Of a stretch of 64,000 nt of DNA, positions 28,681 through 37,005 are shown one piece after another. The stretch covers positions 992,001-1,056,000 of the forward strand of contig NZ_CANMXB010000001.1 in NCBI RefSeq assembly GCF_947501785.1, written 5' to 3'. Position 1 is the stretch's first letter; every line of letters starts with the position of its first letter. The DNA comes from an uncultured Litoreibacter sp. (lineage in GTDB: Bacteria > Pseudomonadota > Alphaproteobacteria > Rhodobacterales > Rhodobacteraceae). Both the position numbers and the translations under genes were made by a program. Below the pieces are notes generated by a model. The model was not told the DNA's origin and did no database searches. It worked only from the letters and a program-made list of their open reading frames with translations.

Positions 28681-28709
28681 AAGCCCCGAACCAAAGTTCG
28701 GGGCTTTTT
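28681..28709. terminator. Bidirectional Rho-independent terminator between mmsB and tRNA-Asp
   Basis: A 10-bp perfect stem (AAGCCCCGAA with TTCGGGGCTT) around a six-base loop has T residues after it on the plus strand and a run of A residues before it, giving T residues on the minus strand. It can stop both the mmsB operon and the minus-strand tRNA-Asp transcript. Confidence 0.9.
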
Positions 28710-28719
28710 CAGGCAATGG

Positions 28720-28796
28720 TGGCGCGGTTGACGGGGCTCGAACCCGCGACCCCCGGCGTGACAGGCCGGTACTCTAACCAACTGAGCTACAACCGC
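28720..28796 (-). tRNA. tRNA-Asp (anticodon GTC)
   Basis: 77 bases including an encoded CCA end. The 7-bp acceptor stem (GCGGTTG with CAACCGC), D-arm (GCTCAGTTGGTTAGAG), anticodon arm CCGGC-CTGTCAC-GCCGG and T-arm (GCGGG-TTCGAGC-CCCGT) all fold normally. The anticodon GTC occupies 28760-28762 on the complementary strand and reads GAC and GAU. A bidirectional terminator follows its 3' end. Confidence 0.97.
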
Positions 28797-28946
28797 CCAT
28801 TGCACATTCACCGCAGTGAATGTTGGGTTGTATTATGGCCCAAGCCCTGCCCCGTCAAGCACGTTCACGGCTCTTTATGACGAATTTTTTCAATCGGCCT
28901 GGCAGGTCGCGCATCGGCCAGTATTATCATATGTAGCGGAAGGGTA

Positions 28947-29022
<76 letters not shown>

Positions 29023-29066
29023 GTTAGGGCAGCGTTTAGCGCAACTGATACGGTGCCTGCAAGCCC

Positions 29067-29654
29067 CTATTCGAGCCGTTTTTGCACACCATCTTTCAGA
29101 TGATACACAACGCCTTGCCCACCGGGCAAATCACCCAGCGCCTCATCGGGCACATTCAATATCACGGCGCGCAGCATACGGCTGGTGATCCCATGGGTCA
29201 CGATGACCGAAGGTCCGCTTAGATCAGCCAGAAAAGACGTCACCCGCGCACGCAATGCAACGAAGCCTTCGCCGCCCGGCGCGTGCTGATACAGCCCGAT
29301 CGGGCCGTCGGGGCCCTCCTCCAGCGTGACGCCAGCCGGCAAATCAAGATGCAAATCAGCGCGCAGCTTTCCCGACCACGCGCCCACGCCAATCTCGACC
29401 AGCTTGGGCTCCTTGCGTGCCTGCGCGGCCCCGTCTGGCAAGGCGATCTGCGCCGTGGCCCAGGCGCGGCCTTGCGGGCTGGAAAACTGGTCCAATTCAG
29501 TCAGGTCAAACTGCGATAGAATGCGCGCCTGCTGCGCGGCGTGTTCCCTGCCCCGGTCTGTCAACGCGCTGTCTAGCGCGCCTTGCATCCGGCCTTCGCG
29601 ATTCCATTCGGTCTCGCCATGGCGCAGGATCAACAATTCTGGAAAATCACGCAC
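29067..29654 (-). CDS. Histidine phosphatase family protein (phosphoglycerate mutase-like)
   Basis: 195 residues from GTG 29654; no ATG is available nearby. The catalytic phosphohistidine motif is LILRHGETEWNREGRMQG and the second histidine lies in SVIVTHGITSRML, as in GpmB-type enzymes. These are mostly phosphatases rather than true mutases; the substrate here is unknown. The gene lies between two tRNA-Val genes on the same strand and so may be co-transcribed with tRNA precursors. Confidence 0.85.
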   Translation of the reverse strand: MRDFPELLILRHGETEWNREGRMQGALDSALTDRGREHAAQQARILSQFDLTELDQFSSPQGRAWATAQIALPDGAAQARKEPKLVEIGVGAWSGKLRADLHLDLPAGVTLEEGPDGPIGLYQHAPGGEGFVALRARVTSFLADLSGPSVIVTHGITSRMLRAVILNVPDEALGDLPGGQGVVYHLKDGVQKRLE

Positions 29655-29716
29655 GGCCCGCCACGCCCCTCAAACGATAACGGCGCTCCCCTTTGTCAGG
29701 ATGCGCCGTCAAAAAC

Positions 29717-29791
29717 TGGTGGGTGATAAGAGATTTGAACTCCTGACATCTTCGATGTGAACGAAGCGCTCTACCACTGAGCTAATCACCC
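29717..29791 (-). tRNA. tRNA-Val (anticodon CAC)
   Basis: 75 bases with an encoded CCA end. Acceptor stem GGGTGAT with ATCACCC; anticodon arm CTTCG-TTCACAT-CGAAG gives anticodon CAC (29757-29759 on the complement). Most of the anticodon arm and variable loop equal those of the tRNA-Val(TAC) 700 bases away. It reads GUG. Confidence 0.95.
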
Positions 29792-29808
29792 CTGCTGCGT
29801 GCTTACCG

Positions 29809-30222
29809 TCAGCTTTCGTCGGGTGCAACCGCGCCGTCGGATGTGGCGGGAGTTGCGGCCTTGGTGAGATCCTTCAACTTCACCCGCAACACAGCCAATT
29901 CACCATTTGGGGTCTGCTTCTTGCGGGCGATTTTGATTTTGCCCAATGGCGCGGCTGAAATGTCCTTGCCTTCGATGATGGCAGAGCGGACCACGCCCAG
30001 CACGGCCTCTAACGCGCGCCGCGCGTCACCCTTTTTCATGCCGCTTTCCAGCACCATCCGCTCCACCAGCTCCTTTTTGCTGAGTTCGCCAGTGGAGACC
30101 GCTTTCTCCTCGACCGCCGCTTTGGTGGCCTTCGCCGCCGCGGTCGGCTTCTTGATAGCGGCCTTGGTGGTTGACCGTTTCGGCGCGGCTTTCGCGCCGC
30201 TGCTCGGTTTCTTGGGTGTCAT
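29809..30222 (-). CDS. HU-family DNA-binding protein with basic N-terminal tail
   Basis: 137 residues from ATG 30222 (MTPKKPSSGAKAAPKRST). Residues 1-45 form a Lys/Ala/Pro-rich tail with 11 basic residues, like histone H1 or eukaryote-like bacterial tails, and residues 46-125 are an HU/IHF-type domain (LSKKELVERMVLESGMKKGDARRALEAVL). The arm region with IARKKQTPNGE fits the minor-groove-inserting beta arm. HU proteins bend and compact DNA. An ordinary HU is about 90 residues, so the tail is an addition. The gene lies just behind tRNA-Val(CAC) on the same strand. Confidence 0.8.
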   Translation of the reverse strand: MTPKKPSSGAKAAPKRSTTKAAIKKPTAAAKATKAAVEEKAVSTGELSKKELVERMVLESGMKKGDARRALEAVLGVVRSAIIEGKDISAAPLGKIKIARKKQTPNGELAVLRVKLKDLTKAATPATSDGAVAPDES

Positions 30223-30316
30223 GGGTGTCTGTCCTCTATGCCTGTCCACGTGAAAGCTAGCTGTTTGAGACACATATGGCCAGTTTCATCGCCGCGAACC
30301 GGGAAAATGTCAGCCG

Positions 30317-31507
30317 TCACGCCAGAAGCCGCGAATAGACCAGCAATCCGAACCGCGTCAGATCACAGTGCAGCGGTTGCCAGATGGCGTTCCAAGCCAA
30401 TGGATCAAGCGCACAGCCCGCCTGGATAGCAGCCAAATCCCGCCGCCCGTCTACGCCCGAAATGGCCTTTGCCGCCGATTTGGCAATCGGTACGTGATGT
30501 TTGACCCCATTCAGCGTCACTGTGATCGCCCCGTCGCGGGCCACCTTCTGGGCAAGTGCGCCCGCAGCCATACCTTTGAGATGCGGCACGTCCCGGCCCG
30601 ACTTTCCTGCCGCCACGACCGGTGCGGCGCTAGGGCGGGCATAGACCACATGCGTCTTGATCGTACCGTCCAGCTTTTCGGCCAGGGCCATCTGCGCCAC
30701 TGGGTCCATGTCCTTCTTTATATCGGTAAACCGGCTCAGATCATAAAGCGCCGCCTGCGGGGTTCCCACCATGCGCAGCCCCGCCGCGCCCAGCGTTTGT
30801 GATAGCTGGTCGATCGTGTAAGGCCGGTCCTGCGAATGCAGCAACAGGTCGTAGAACCCCGCATCGCTGGCCTTGTGATCCACTAGATGGGGGTTTGATT
30901 TGAACGGATGCCCGGCGGGCAGCTCCGCGAAGATGCGCTTCGCTTCGCGAAGTTGAGCTTTCGGCGGCAAGCCATTGAGAAGGCTCCTGAATGCCTCCTG
31001 CAGCGGGTACACGCCCGACCGCCCATAGGGCGCATAAACCATGCAGCCAAGCCCGCCTTCCGGCGACAGCGCCGCGGCGAGCGCGTCGAAGCCTGCCTGC
31101 GGCTCGGGCAAGTGGTGCAGCACCCCGCAGCAGTCAATATAGTCAAATGGCCCGTATTCCGCCGCGTCCAGCAGGCTGCCGGTGGTGAACGTGATGCCTT
31201 TCAGGCCCCGGGCCTTGGCCCGGGCCTCCGCGATCTTGCGGGAGGCAGAAGACAAATCGATATACGTGATTTCGTATTCTTTTCCTGCGCTTGTCAGCGT
31301 CTGTGAAAGTTGAATGAGAGCGTCCCCGGTCCCACCACCCGCGACAAGAATGCGGGTGCCCGCCGACCAGTCACGCTGCCCGCCAAACAAAAAGTGGTCC
31401 ACCTCCAGAGGATGGGAGGGTGACCCCGTAATCAGCCTTTTCTTCTCATCTTTCGGGTCGCGTTCGGGGTACGGGTATGCCTCGTACTGATCTTTGACTT
31501 TGCTCAT
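30317..31507 (-). CDS. Class I SAM-dependent methyltransferase
   Basis: 396 residues from ATG 31507 (MSKVKDQYEAYPYPERDP); the longer frame to 31783 overlaps the DUF3445 gene and is rejected. The SAM-binding motif is ILVAGGGTGDALIQLSQ (about residues 53-69), followed by YIDLSSASRKIAEARAKARGL and the post-motif CCGVLHHLPEP. A roughly 150-residue C-terminal part of unclear fold follows. The opening YEAYPYPE motif recurs in a family of small-molecule methyltransferases. It overlaps the DUF3445 gene by four bases, so the two are co-translated. The substrate is unknown. Confidence 0.85.
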   Translation of the reverse strand: MSKVKDQYEAYPYPERDPKDEKKRLITGSPSHPLEVDHFLFGGQRDWSAGTRILVAGGGTGDALIQLSQTLTSAGKEYEITYIDLSSASRKIAEARAKARGLKGITFTTGSLLDAAEYGPFDYIDCCGVLHHLPEPQAGFDALAAALSPEGGLGCMVYAPYGRSGVYPLQEAFRSLLNGLPPKAQLREAKRIFAELPAGHPFKSNPHLVDHKASDAGFYDLLLHSQDRPYTIDQLSQTLGAAGLRMVGTPQAALYDLSRFTDIKKDMDPVAQMALAEKLDGTIKTHVVYARPSAAPVVAAGKSGRDVPHLKGMAAGALAQKVARDGAITVTLNGVKHHVPIAKSAAKAISGVDGRRDLAAIQAGCALDPLAWNAIWQPLHCDLTRFGLLVYSRLLA

Positions 31508-32334
31508 AGGTCTGCCCCGACATTGGCAGGCAGCGCAGAGACGTCCAAGGCATGTTCTAAGGGGTTCTCCCGCAGCCCTGCGCGTTGGGCTGGTGTGAGA
31601 TCGCCGAATGCCACCAACCGCGTATGGATCGAAAACACAATCGCGTCCGACTTTGGCAATCGCAGAATGGACTGCCGCTCCGACCGGATATAGCCCTGCC
31701 CTTCGGGTACGACGCGTTTGACGGTGTCGGGCAGCGGCTGGAACAGGTCGGGATCGTGGTAATGCAACGCATTGGCCCGCCACAGGGGTTTGTCGGCCCG
31801 CACCGCGTCAAATAGGCGTTGCACCCGCGCCGCCACATCCGTGGTGTAGGTGGAGACCGGCTGATGAATCGCCGTCAAAGGCTGGTTCATCTTCTCATGC
31901 AACAACCAGCTTGCGGGGAAACACAGCAATCCTGCCGTCAAAACATGTTCCCCGCCTCGCTTTTGCAGGATGCAGACATCTTCGCTGATCAGGCGGTTAA
32001 TGGACATAAGCGGGTCATTTGGGTCAATTTCAACCGTCACCCCATCGGGCCGCGCGACCCGCGCACCGTCCACATCAAAGTCATCCCGCCCCGCCAGCAT
32101 CGCGCAGATCACGCCCAGAAGTTCTTTGGCAGCCATCTCGGCGGCGGGTGTCATCTGCAGCACCTCGTTGCGACGCGCCTCAAGAAGCCGCGCGCGTTCC
32201 GCCATTTGCGGCGCATATGCCTCGTCCAACTGTATCCAATCAGACCAATCCAAAGGCTGGATGCCCGGAAGCCGGCGCGTTTTTGGCTGCATCCAGGGCG
32301 CGTCACGCAGCGATGATTGGCAGATTGCGGGCAT
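31504..32334 (-). CDS. DUF3445 protein, haem-dependent oxidative N-demethylase-like
   Basis: 276 residues from ATG 32334 (MPAICQSSLRDAPWMQP), supported by a GAGGAAAA ribosome site. DUF3445 members include the alpha subunit of a haem-dependent N-demethylase, and this protein shows the family start TRRLPGIQPLDWSDWIQLDEAY and the core SINRLISEDVCILQKRG, plus LCFPASWLLHEKMNQPLTAIHQPV. The substrate of this copy is unknown; methylated amines are a reasonable guess from the family. It is divergent from dddP, 92 bases apart, and leads a two-gene unit with the methyltransferase. No partner reductase subunits are seen nearby. Confidence 0.75.
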   Translation of the reverse strand: MPAICQSSLRDAPWMQPKTRRLPGIQPLDWSDWIQLDEAYAPQMAERARLLEARRNEVLQMTPAAEMAAKELLGVICAMLAGRDDFDVDGARVARPDGVTVEIDPNDPLMSINRLISEDVCILQKRGGEHVLTAGLLCFPASWLLHEKMNQPLTAIHQPVSTYTTDVAARVQRLFDAVRADKPLWRANALHYHDPDLFQPLPDTVKRVVPEGQGYIRSERQSILRLPKSDAIVFSIHTRLVAFGDLTPAQRAGLRENPLEHALDVSALPANVGADL

Positions 32335-32426
32335 TTTTCCTCGATACGACACGCATTTTGACGCTTTTTGCCTAGCACGGGCGAAACCGGCCTTCCATCC
32401 TGAACCCAATAACGGGGAGCCAAATG

Positions 32427-33767
32427 ATGAACCAGCATTACCGTGACACGCGCAAGATCGACCCGACCAAGGGCACGCATTTGGCCGATGGCAGCCCCAA
32501 TGACAATGACCGGATCGAGATCGGGCCGACGATGCTGGCCTTTTCCGAGTGGGAGGCCGACGGGCTGACCATGCCCAACCTCGAAAAGATGCGGGAGTAT
32601 CGTTGGAAGCGGCTGACCCGGCACGTGGTGGATGCCGATATGGGCGGGCTGTTGATGTTCGACCCGCTCAACATCCGCTACGCCACGGACAGCACCAACA
32701 TGCAGCTGTGGAACACGCATAACCCGTTCCGGGCGGTACTGGTCTGCGCTGACGGGTATATGGTGATCTGGGACTACAAGAACTCGCCATTCCTGTCCGA
32801 ATTCAACCCGCTGGTACGCGAGCAGCGCTCGGGCGCGTCGATGTTCTATTTCTCCAACGGCGACAAGGTGCAGCAAGCGGCGTCAACCTTCACGGCGGAG
32901 GTCGAGGACCTCATTCTCGCCCATGGCGGCGGGAATAAACGCATCGCGGTTGACAAGATCATGATGGCCGGGCTGCGCGCGCTCGAAGCCCGTGGGTTTG
33001 AGGTGCATGAGGGCGAGGACCTGACCGAACACGCGCGGTCGGTCAAAGGCCCCGACGAAATCCTTGCGATGCGCGCGGCCTGCCATTCCTGCGAAACCGC
33101 GATGTATGAGATGGAGCGATTTGCCCGCGAAAACATCCCCTCTGGCGGCGTCAGCGAAGATGACGTCTGGGCGGTGCTGCATGCAGAGAATATCAAACGC
33201 GGCGGGGAATGGATTGAGACCCGCCTGCTGGCATCGGGCCAACGAACCAACCCGTGGTTTCAGGAATGCGGGCCGCGCATTATCCAGAACAACGAGATTT
33301 TGGCCTTTGATACCGACCTTGTGGGGCCATACGGCATTTGCTGCGACATTTCCCGGACGTGGTGGATTGGGGACGAGAAACCGCACGCCGACATGATCGA
33401 GGCCATGAAACACGGCGTCGAGCACATACAGACCAATATGGAGATGCTCAAACCCGGCGTGACCATCAAAGAGCTGACAATGAACACCCATGTGCTGCAC
33501 GACAAATACCAGGAGCAGAAATACGGCTGCCTGATGCACGGCGTGGGCCTGTGCGACGAATGGCCTTTGGTGGCCTACCCAGACAAACATGTGGAAGGCG
33601 CGTTTGACTACCCGCTGTTGCCGGGCATGGCGATTTGCGTCGAGGCGCTGGTGGGCGAGGTTGGCGGCACCTTCTCGATCAAGCTGGAAGACCAGGTCTT
33701 GATCACCGAAGACGGGTATGAGTTACTGACGAAATACCCTTTCGATCCTGCACTTATGGGGCATTGA
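32427..33767 (+). CDS. dddP: DMSP lyase DddP
   Basis: 446 residues if started at ATG 32427 (MNQHYRDTRKIDP); ATG 32424 directly before it is possible. DddP cleaves dimethylsulfoniopropionate into dimethyl sulfide and acrylate and belongs to the M24 (creatinase/prolidase) fold without being a peptidase. With the second ATG the numbering of the known metal and catalytic residues is exact: D295 and D297 (FDTD), D307, H371 (MHGVG), catalytic D377 (CDEW), E406 (CVEA) and E421 (LEDQ). Long stretches such as NIRYATDSTNMQLWN are characteristic. A ggggag site lies upstream. The stop overlaps the next gene by one base. Confidence 0.95.
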   Translation: MNQHYRDTRKIDPTKGTHLADGSPNDNDRIEIGPTMLAFSEWEADGLTMPNLEKMREYRWKRLTRHVVDADMGGLLMFDPLNIRYATDSTNMQLWNTHNPFRAVLVCADGYMVIWDYKNSPFLSEFNPLVREQRSGASMFYFSNGDKVQQAASTFTAEVEDLILAHGGGNKRIAVDKIMMAGLRALEARGFEVHEGEDLTEHARSVKGPDEILAMRAACHSCETAMYEMERFARENIPSGGVSEDDVWAVLHAENIKRGGEWIETRLLASGQRTNPWFQECGPRIIQNNEILAFDTDLVGPYGICCDISRTWWIGDEKPHADMIEAMKHGVEHIQTNMEMLKPGVTIKELTMNTHVLHDKYQEQKYGCLMHGVGLCDEWPLVAYPDKHVEGAFDYPLLPGMAICVEALVGEVGGTFSIKLEDQVLITEDGYELLTKYPFDPALMGH

Positions 33768-34555
33768 TGCTTGCTGACCTGGTTGATCTTGACCGCCATC
33801 CCATCCACCAAGAAGGCCCGGCGCGCGACGCGCTGATTGCCCGCTGCCGCACCGATCTGGAGGCGGACGGCATGTTCAACTTAGACGGGTTCTTCCGCGC
33901 CGACGCCATTGCGCAAACTCTGGCCATGGCCGCCCCCCTGTGGGAGGAGAAATCCTTCACCCACCAGCGCCGCCACAACATCTACTTCAAGAAATCTGTG
34001 CCGGGTTTGAGCGACGACCACCCTGCCCTGAAGCTGCACGACACCACCAACCACACGCTCTGCGGCGACCTGTTGCAAGACACGCCCGTGGCCACGCTCT
34101 ATTACGACCCGACATTGGCGCAATTCCTGTCTGACGTCATGGAGACCGGGCCGCTTTACCCGATGGACGACCAGTTGGCCGCGTTCAACGTCATGGCCTA
34201 TCACGCGGGCGAGGCGTTGAATTGGCACTTTGACCGATCACAATTCACCATCACCTTGCTGCTGCAAAAACCCGATCAGGGTGGCGGGTTTGAATACCGT
34301 ACCAATCTGCGCAGCGCCGATGACCCGAATTACGACGGGGTCGCGAAGCTGCTGAACGGCGAGGATGACGGGGCCAAGCTGATGACGGTGGAGGCCGGTA
34401 CACTGAACGTGTTCAAAGGCGTCAACACCGCCCACCGGGTGACCCCGGTTGAGGGTGACACGGCGCGGATCATCACCGTCATGACCTATTACGACCACCC
34501 CGGCGCGCGATTCACGCCGGAGGAACAGATGGGGTTTTACGGCCGAACCGGCTGA
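33767..34555 (+). CDS. 2-Oxoglutarate/Fe(II) dioxygenase-like protein coupled to dddP
   Basis: 262 residues from ATG 33767, sharing one base with the dddP stop. The double-stranded beta-helix Fe(II) triad is visible: NWHFDRSQFTITLLLQ gives HxD (two ligands), and the third histidine lies in NTAHRVTPVEGD, with the following Arg of EGDTARII for 2-oxoglutarate binding. It resembles the phytanoyl-CoA or HalD-like oxygenases that recognise small molecules. The substrate is unknown. Its tight coupling suggests a role with DMSP or its products, but this is inference. Confidence 0.8.
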   Translation: MLADLVDLDRHPIHQEGPARDALIARCRTDLEADGMFNLDGFFRADAIAQTLAMAAPLWEEKSFTHQRRHNIYFKKSVPGLSDDHPALKLHDTTNHTLCGDLLQDTPVATLYYDPTLAQFLSDVMETGPLYPMDDQLAAFNVMAYHAGEALNWHFDRSQFTITLLLQKPDQGGGFEYRTNLRSADDPNYDGVAKLLNGEDDGAKLMTVEAGTLNVFKGVNTAHRVTPVEGDTARIITVMTYYDHPGARFTPEEQMGFYGRTG

Positions 34556-34708
34556 TTCCGCGCGCGCATGGGGCGGATAAACCACTGAGAATCCCGAAAT
34601 TCTGTCACATAGCCTCTCCTTTGCTCACCATCGCGTGACCTTGGCGCCACAAAGGTTGTTGCAACGCGGTGTGCGGCCCATCCTTGGTGCCAACATAGGA
34701 ATACGACC

Positions 34709-35923
34709 ATGGCCACAGAACGATTCACCTTCGCCGGACATTCCGGGGACGAACTTGCTGCGCGACTTGACCTGCCCGAGGGGCCGCATCTGGCGACGGC
34801 GCTGTTTGCGCATTGCTTCACCTGCTCCAAGGACATCCCCGCCGCGCGGCGCATCGCGGGGCGCTTGGCCAATATGGGCATCGCCGTACTGCGGTTCGAC
34901 TTCACCGGGCTGGGCCACAGCAAAGGCGAGTTCGAGAACACCACCTTTTCATCCAATGTCGAGGACCTGACGCTGGCCGCCGCCGAGCTGGAAAAGCGCG
35001 GCATGGGGCCCGAGCTATTAATTGGCCATTCGCTTGGCGGCGCTGCCATCATCGCCGCGGCTGGAAAGATACAGCAAGCCCGCGCGGTCGTAACAATTGG
35101 CGCGCCATTCGACCCCGATCACGTGACCCACAATTTTGGCAGCTCGATACACGAGATCAAGGAAAAGGGCGTGGCCGAGGTGCAGCTTGGCGGGCGCGGC
35201 GTCAAAATCGGGGCGGGCTTTCTGGAAGACGTCTCTGCCAACCGGCTAGAAGGCGCGCTGAAGACCCTCAAGAAATCCCTGTTGGTGCTGCATGCACCGA
35301 AAGACGCGACGGTTGGCGTGGAAAACGCCACCCAGATTTTCATCCATGCCAAGCATCCCAAAAGTTTCATCACGCTGTGCGACGCCGACCACCTGATCAC
35401 CCGCGAGCAAGACGCGGAATACGCAGCCGACGTCATCGCCGCATGGTCGTCGAAATATCTCGACCTCAAGCCCCCGGCCCCGCCCATTGGCGCGCCCGAG
35501 GGCGTGCTGCGCGTGCGCGAAGCCGACCCCGGCGGGTTCCTGCAAGATATCAACCTTGGCCACAAATTTCATATGCAGGCCGACGAGCCGGTGGCCTATG
35601 GAGGCACCGACAAGGGCATGACGCCTTACGGCTTTCTGTCAGCCGGGCTTGGCGCATGTACGTCCATGACCATCCGCATGTATGCGCGGCGCAAGAAGTG
35701 GAAGCTCGACAACATCTGGGTCGACGTCAAACACGACGCGATGCATGCGCAAGATGCCGATGGCGGCCATTCCAAGATCGACACGTTCCTGCGCGAGATC
35801 CATCTGGACGGTGATCTGGACGCCGAACAGCGCCAACGGCTGCTGGAAATCGCCGATCGCTGCCCGGTGCACAAGACGCTGGAAAGCTCTGCTAATATCA
35901 AGACGGTACTGGCCGACGCCTGA
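34709..35923 (+). CDS. Bifunctional alpha/beta hydrolase-OsmC family protein
   Basis: 404 residues with two fused domains. Residues ~1-255 form an alpha/beta hydrolase: nucleophile serine in GHSLGGAA, a LRFDFTGLGHSKGEFE segment and the C-terminal histidine in DADHLI. Residues ~275-404 form an OsmC-like peroxidase with its two cysteines in GLGACTSMT and CPVHKTLE. OsmC proteins reduce organic hydroperoxides; the fusion suggests an esterase and peroxidase pair. Substrates are unknown. It lies 153 bases downstream of the dioxygenase gene and so may be a separate unit. Confidence 0.9.
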   Translation: MATERFTFAGHSGDELAARLDLPEGPHLATALFAHCFTCSKDIPAARRIAGRLANMGIAVLRFDFTGLGHSKGEFENTTFSSNVEDLTLAAAELEKRGMGPELLIGHSLGGAAIIAAAGKIQQARAVVTIGAPFDPDHVTHNFGSSIHEIKEKGVAEVQLGGRGVKIGAGFLEDVSANRLEGALKTLKKSLLVLHAPKDATVGVENATQIFIHAKHPKSFITLCDADHLITREQDAEYAADVIAAWSSKYLDLKPPAPPIGAPEGVLRVREADPGGFLQDINLGHKFHMQADEPVAYGGTDKGMTPYGFLSAGLGACTSMTIRMYARRKKWKLDNIWVDVKHDAMHAQDADGGHSKIDTFLREIHLDGDLDAEQRQRLLEIADRCPVHKTLESSANIKTVLADA

Positions 35924-35947
35924 AGGTGTTGCCGTTGGCAAGCCGCC

Positions 35948-35974
35948 GCCGCCACGCCAGATCTGGCTGGCGGC
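35948..35974. repeat. Strong intergenic hairpin
   Basis: A 13-bp stem with one bulged C (GCCGCCA-C-GCCAGA against TCTGGCTGGCGGC) lies 25 bases after the fusion gene. No T-tract follows on either strand, so it is not a typical terminator; it could stabilise mRNA ends or reduce read-through. Confidence 0.5.
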
Positions 35975-36031
35975 TGTCTAAGGGCTGCGCTAGACCCGCA
36001 CCAGAAACGCATTGAACCCGAGGCTTATTGC

Positions 36032-36958
36032 ATGAAAACTCTGACCACGGCGCTTGGCGCTGCCCTTCTCACCGCTTCCGCAACAGCAGGATTTGCCGAG
36101 ATGACAACCCAAGACATCAAGAACGGTTTCAAGGAACACGCGGCTTTGGCGCAGCTTCACCGCTGGTATCAGATTTACGAACGTCCCGCTGGTGGCATTG
36201 AAAATGCGCTCGACATTCTGGCTGAGGACGTGACTGTGACCTCCGGCCTGGGCACTGCGAATGGCCATGACGACTACGCCGCCCGGGTCTCACTGTTGCC
36301 TGACACCTGGAAGAACGCCCACCACGTCAAATCGACCGAGATCACACATGGCGAAGACGGCGCGATGACGCTGAGCGCGCAGATCACCTACCAAAACGAA
36401 GGGATGTTGGAAGGCGGCGCGATCCGGCAGGCGGAACTGAGCTACAACATAGCGCTCAGCCCAACCGACACCGTGTTGCCGGTGATGTCCGAGGTGACAA
36501 TTACCCCGATCAGCGAAGGCGAGCCTGACGCGTATTCCGACGCCTATGCCGACAACCGCATGCTGAGCCTTGTGCACTACTGGCTGGCGTTGATCGAAGA
36601 CCCATCCCGCAACCCTGATCCAGTGCGCGAGATTTTGGCCGACGGCTTCTCTTTGAATTTCTCTAGCGGGGCGATCACCGATTTTGAGGGGTTCAAGGCG
36701 TGGCTGGCGGGCCCCGGCTCGCAAGTGGCGGCGAGCACGCATTTGCTTGAATACTTCTCCGCCAGCGGCCCCGACGCGGACGGGCTTTATAGTCTCAGCG
36801 TGGATTTCGATTGGCACGGGCTGCTGCCAGATGGCACCGAGCTGGTGGCCAAGACCCGCCACAACTGGACCGCCACCAATGACGTGACGGAGCGCTTCGC
36901 GCGGATCAAGTCGGTTGATGTCGAGGTGTTGGAGCCGTTCCGGCCGAAAGACGGCTAA
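36032..36958 (+). CDS. Exported protein with two NTF2/SnoaL-like repeats
   Basis: 308 residues. The signal peptide (MKTLTTALGAALLTASATAGFA) is followed by two domains with the same layout: HRWYQIYERPAGGIENALDIL...DDYAARVSLLP and HYWLALIEDPSRNPDPVREIL...FEGFKAWLAGP. Both open with a long aromatic helix, an Asp-Pro-like turn, and a conserved small hydrophobic pocket. These look like SnoaL/NTF2-type folds often found in small-molecule binding or isomerase proteins. The location is periplasmic by inference. No catalytic motif is visible and no operon partner exists. Confidence 0.75.
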   Translation: MKTLTTALGAALLTASATAGFAEMTTQDIKNGFKEHAALAQLHRWYQIYERPAGGIENALDILAEDVTVTSGLGTANGHDDYAARVSLLPDTWKNAHHVKSTEITHGEDGAMTLSAQITYQNEGMLEGGAIRQAELSYNIALSPTDTVLPVMSEVTITPISEGEPDAYSDAYADNRMLSLVHYWLALIEDPSRNPDPVREILADGFSLNFSSGAITDFEGFKAWLAGPGSQVAASTHLLEYFSASGPDADGLYSLSVDFDWHGLLPDGTELVAKTRHNWTATNDVTERFARIKSVDVEVLEPFRPKDG

Positions 36959-37005
36959 TTGCTTATGGGCATTTGTCGCGCCTTGGGCCGTGCCGCGGCC
37001 CGGCG

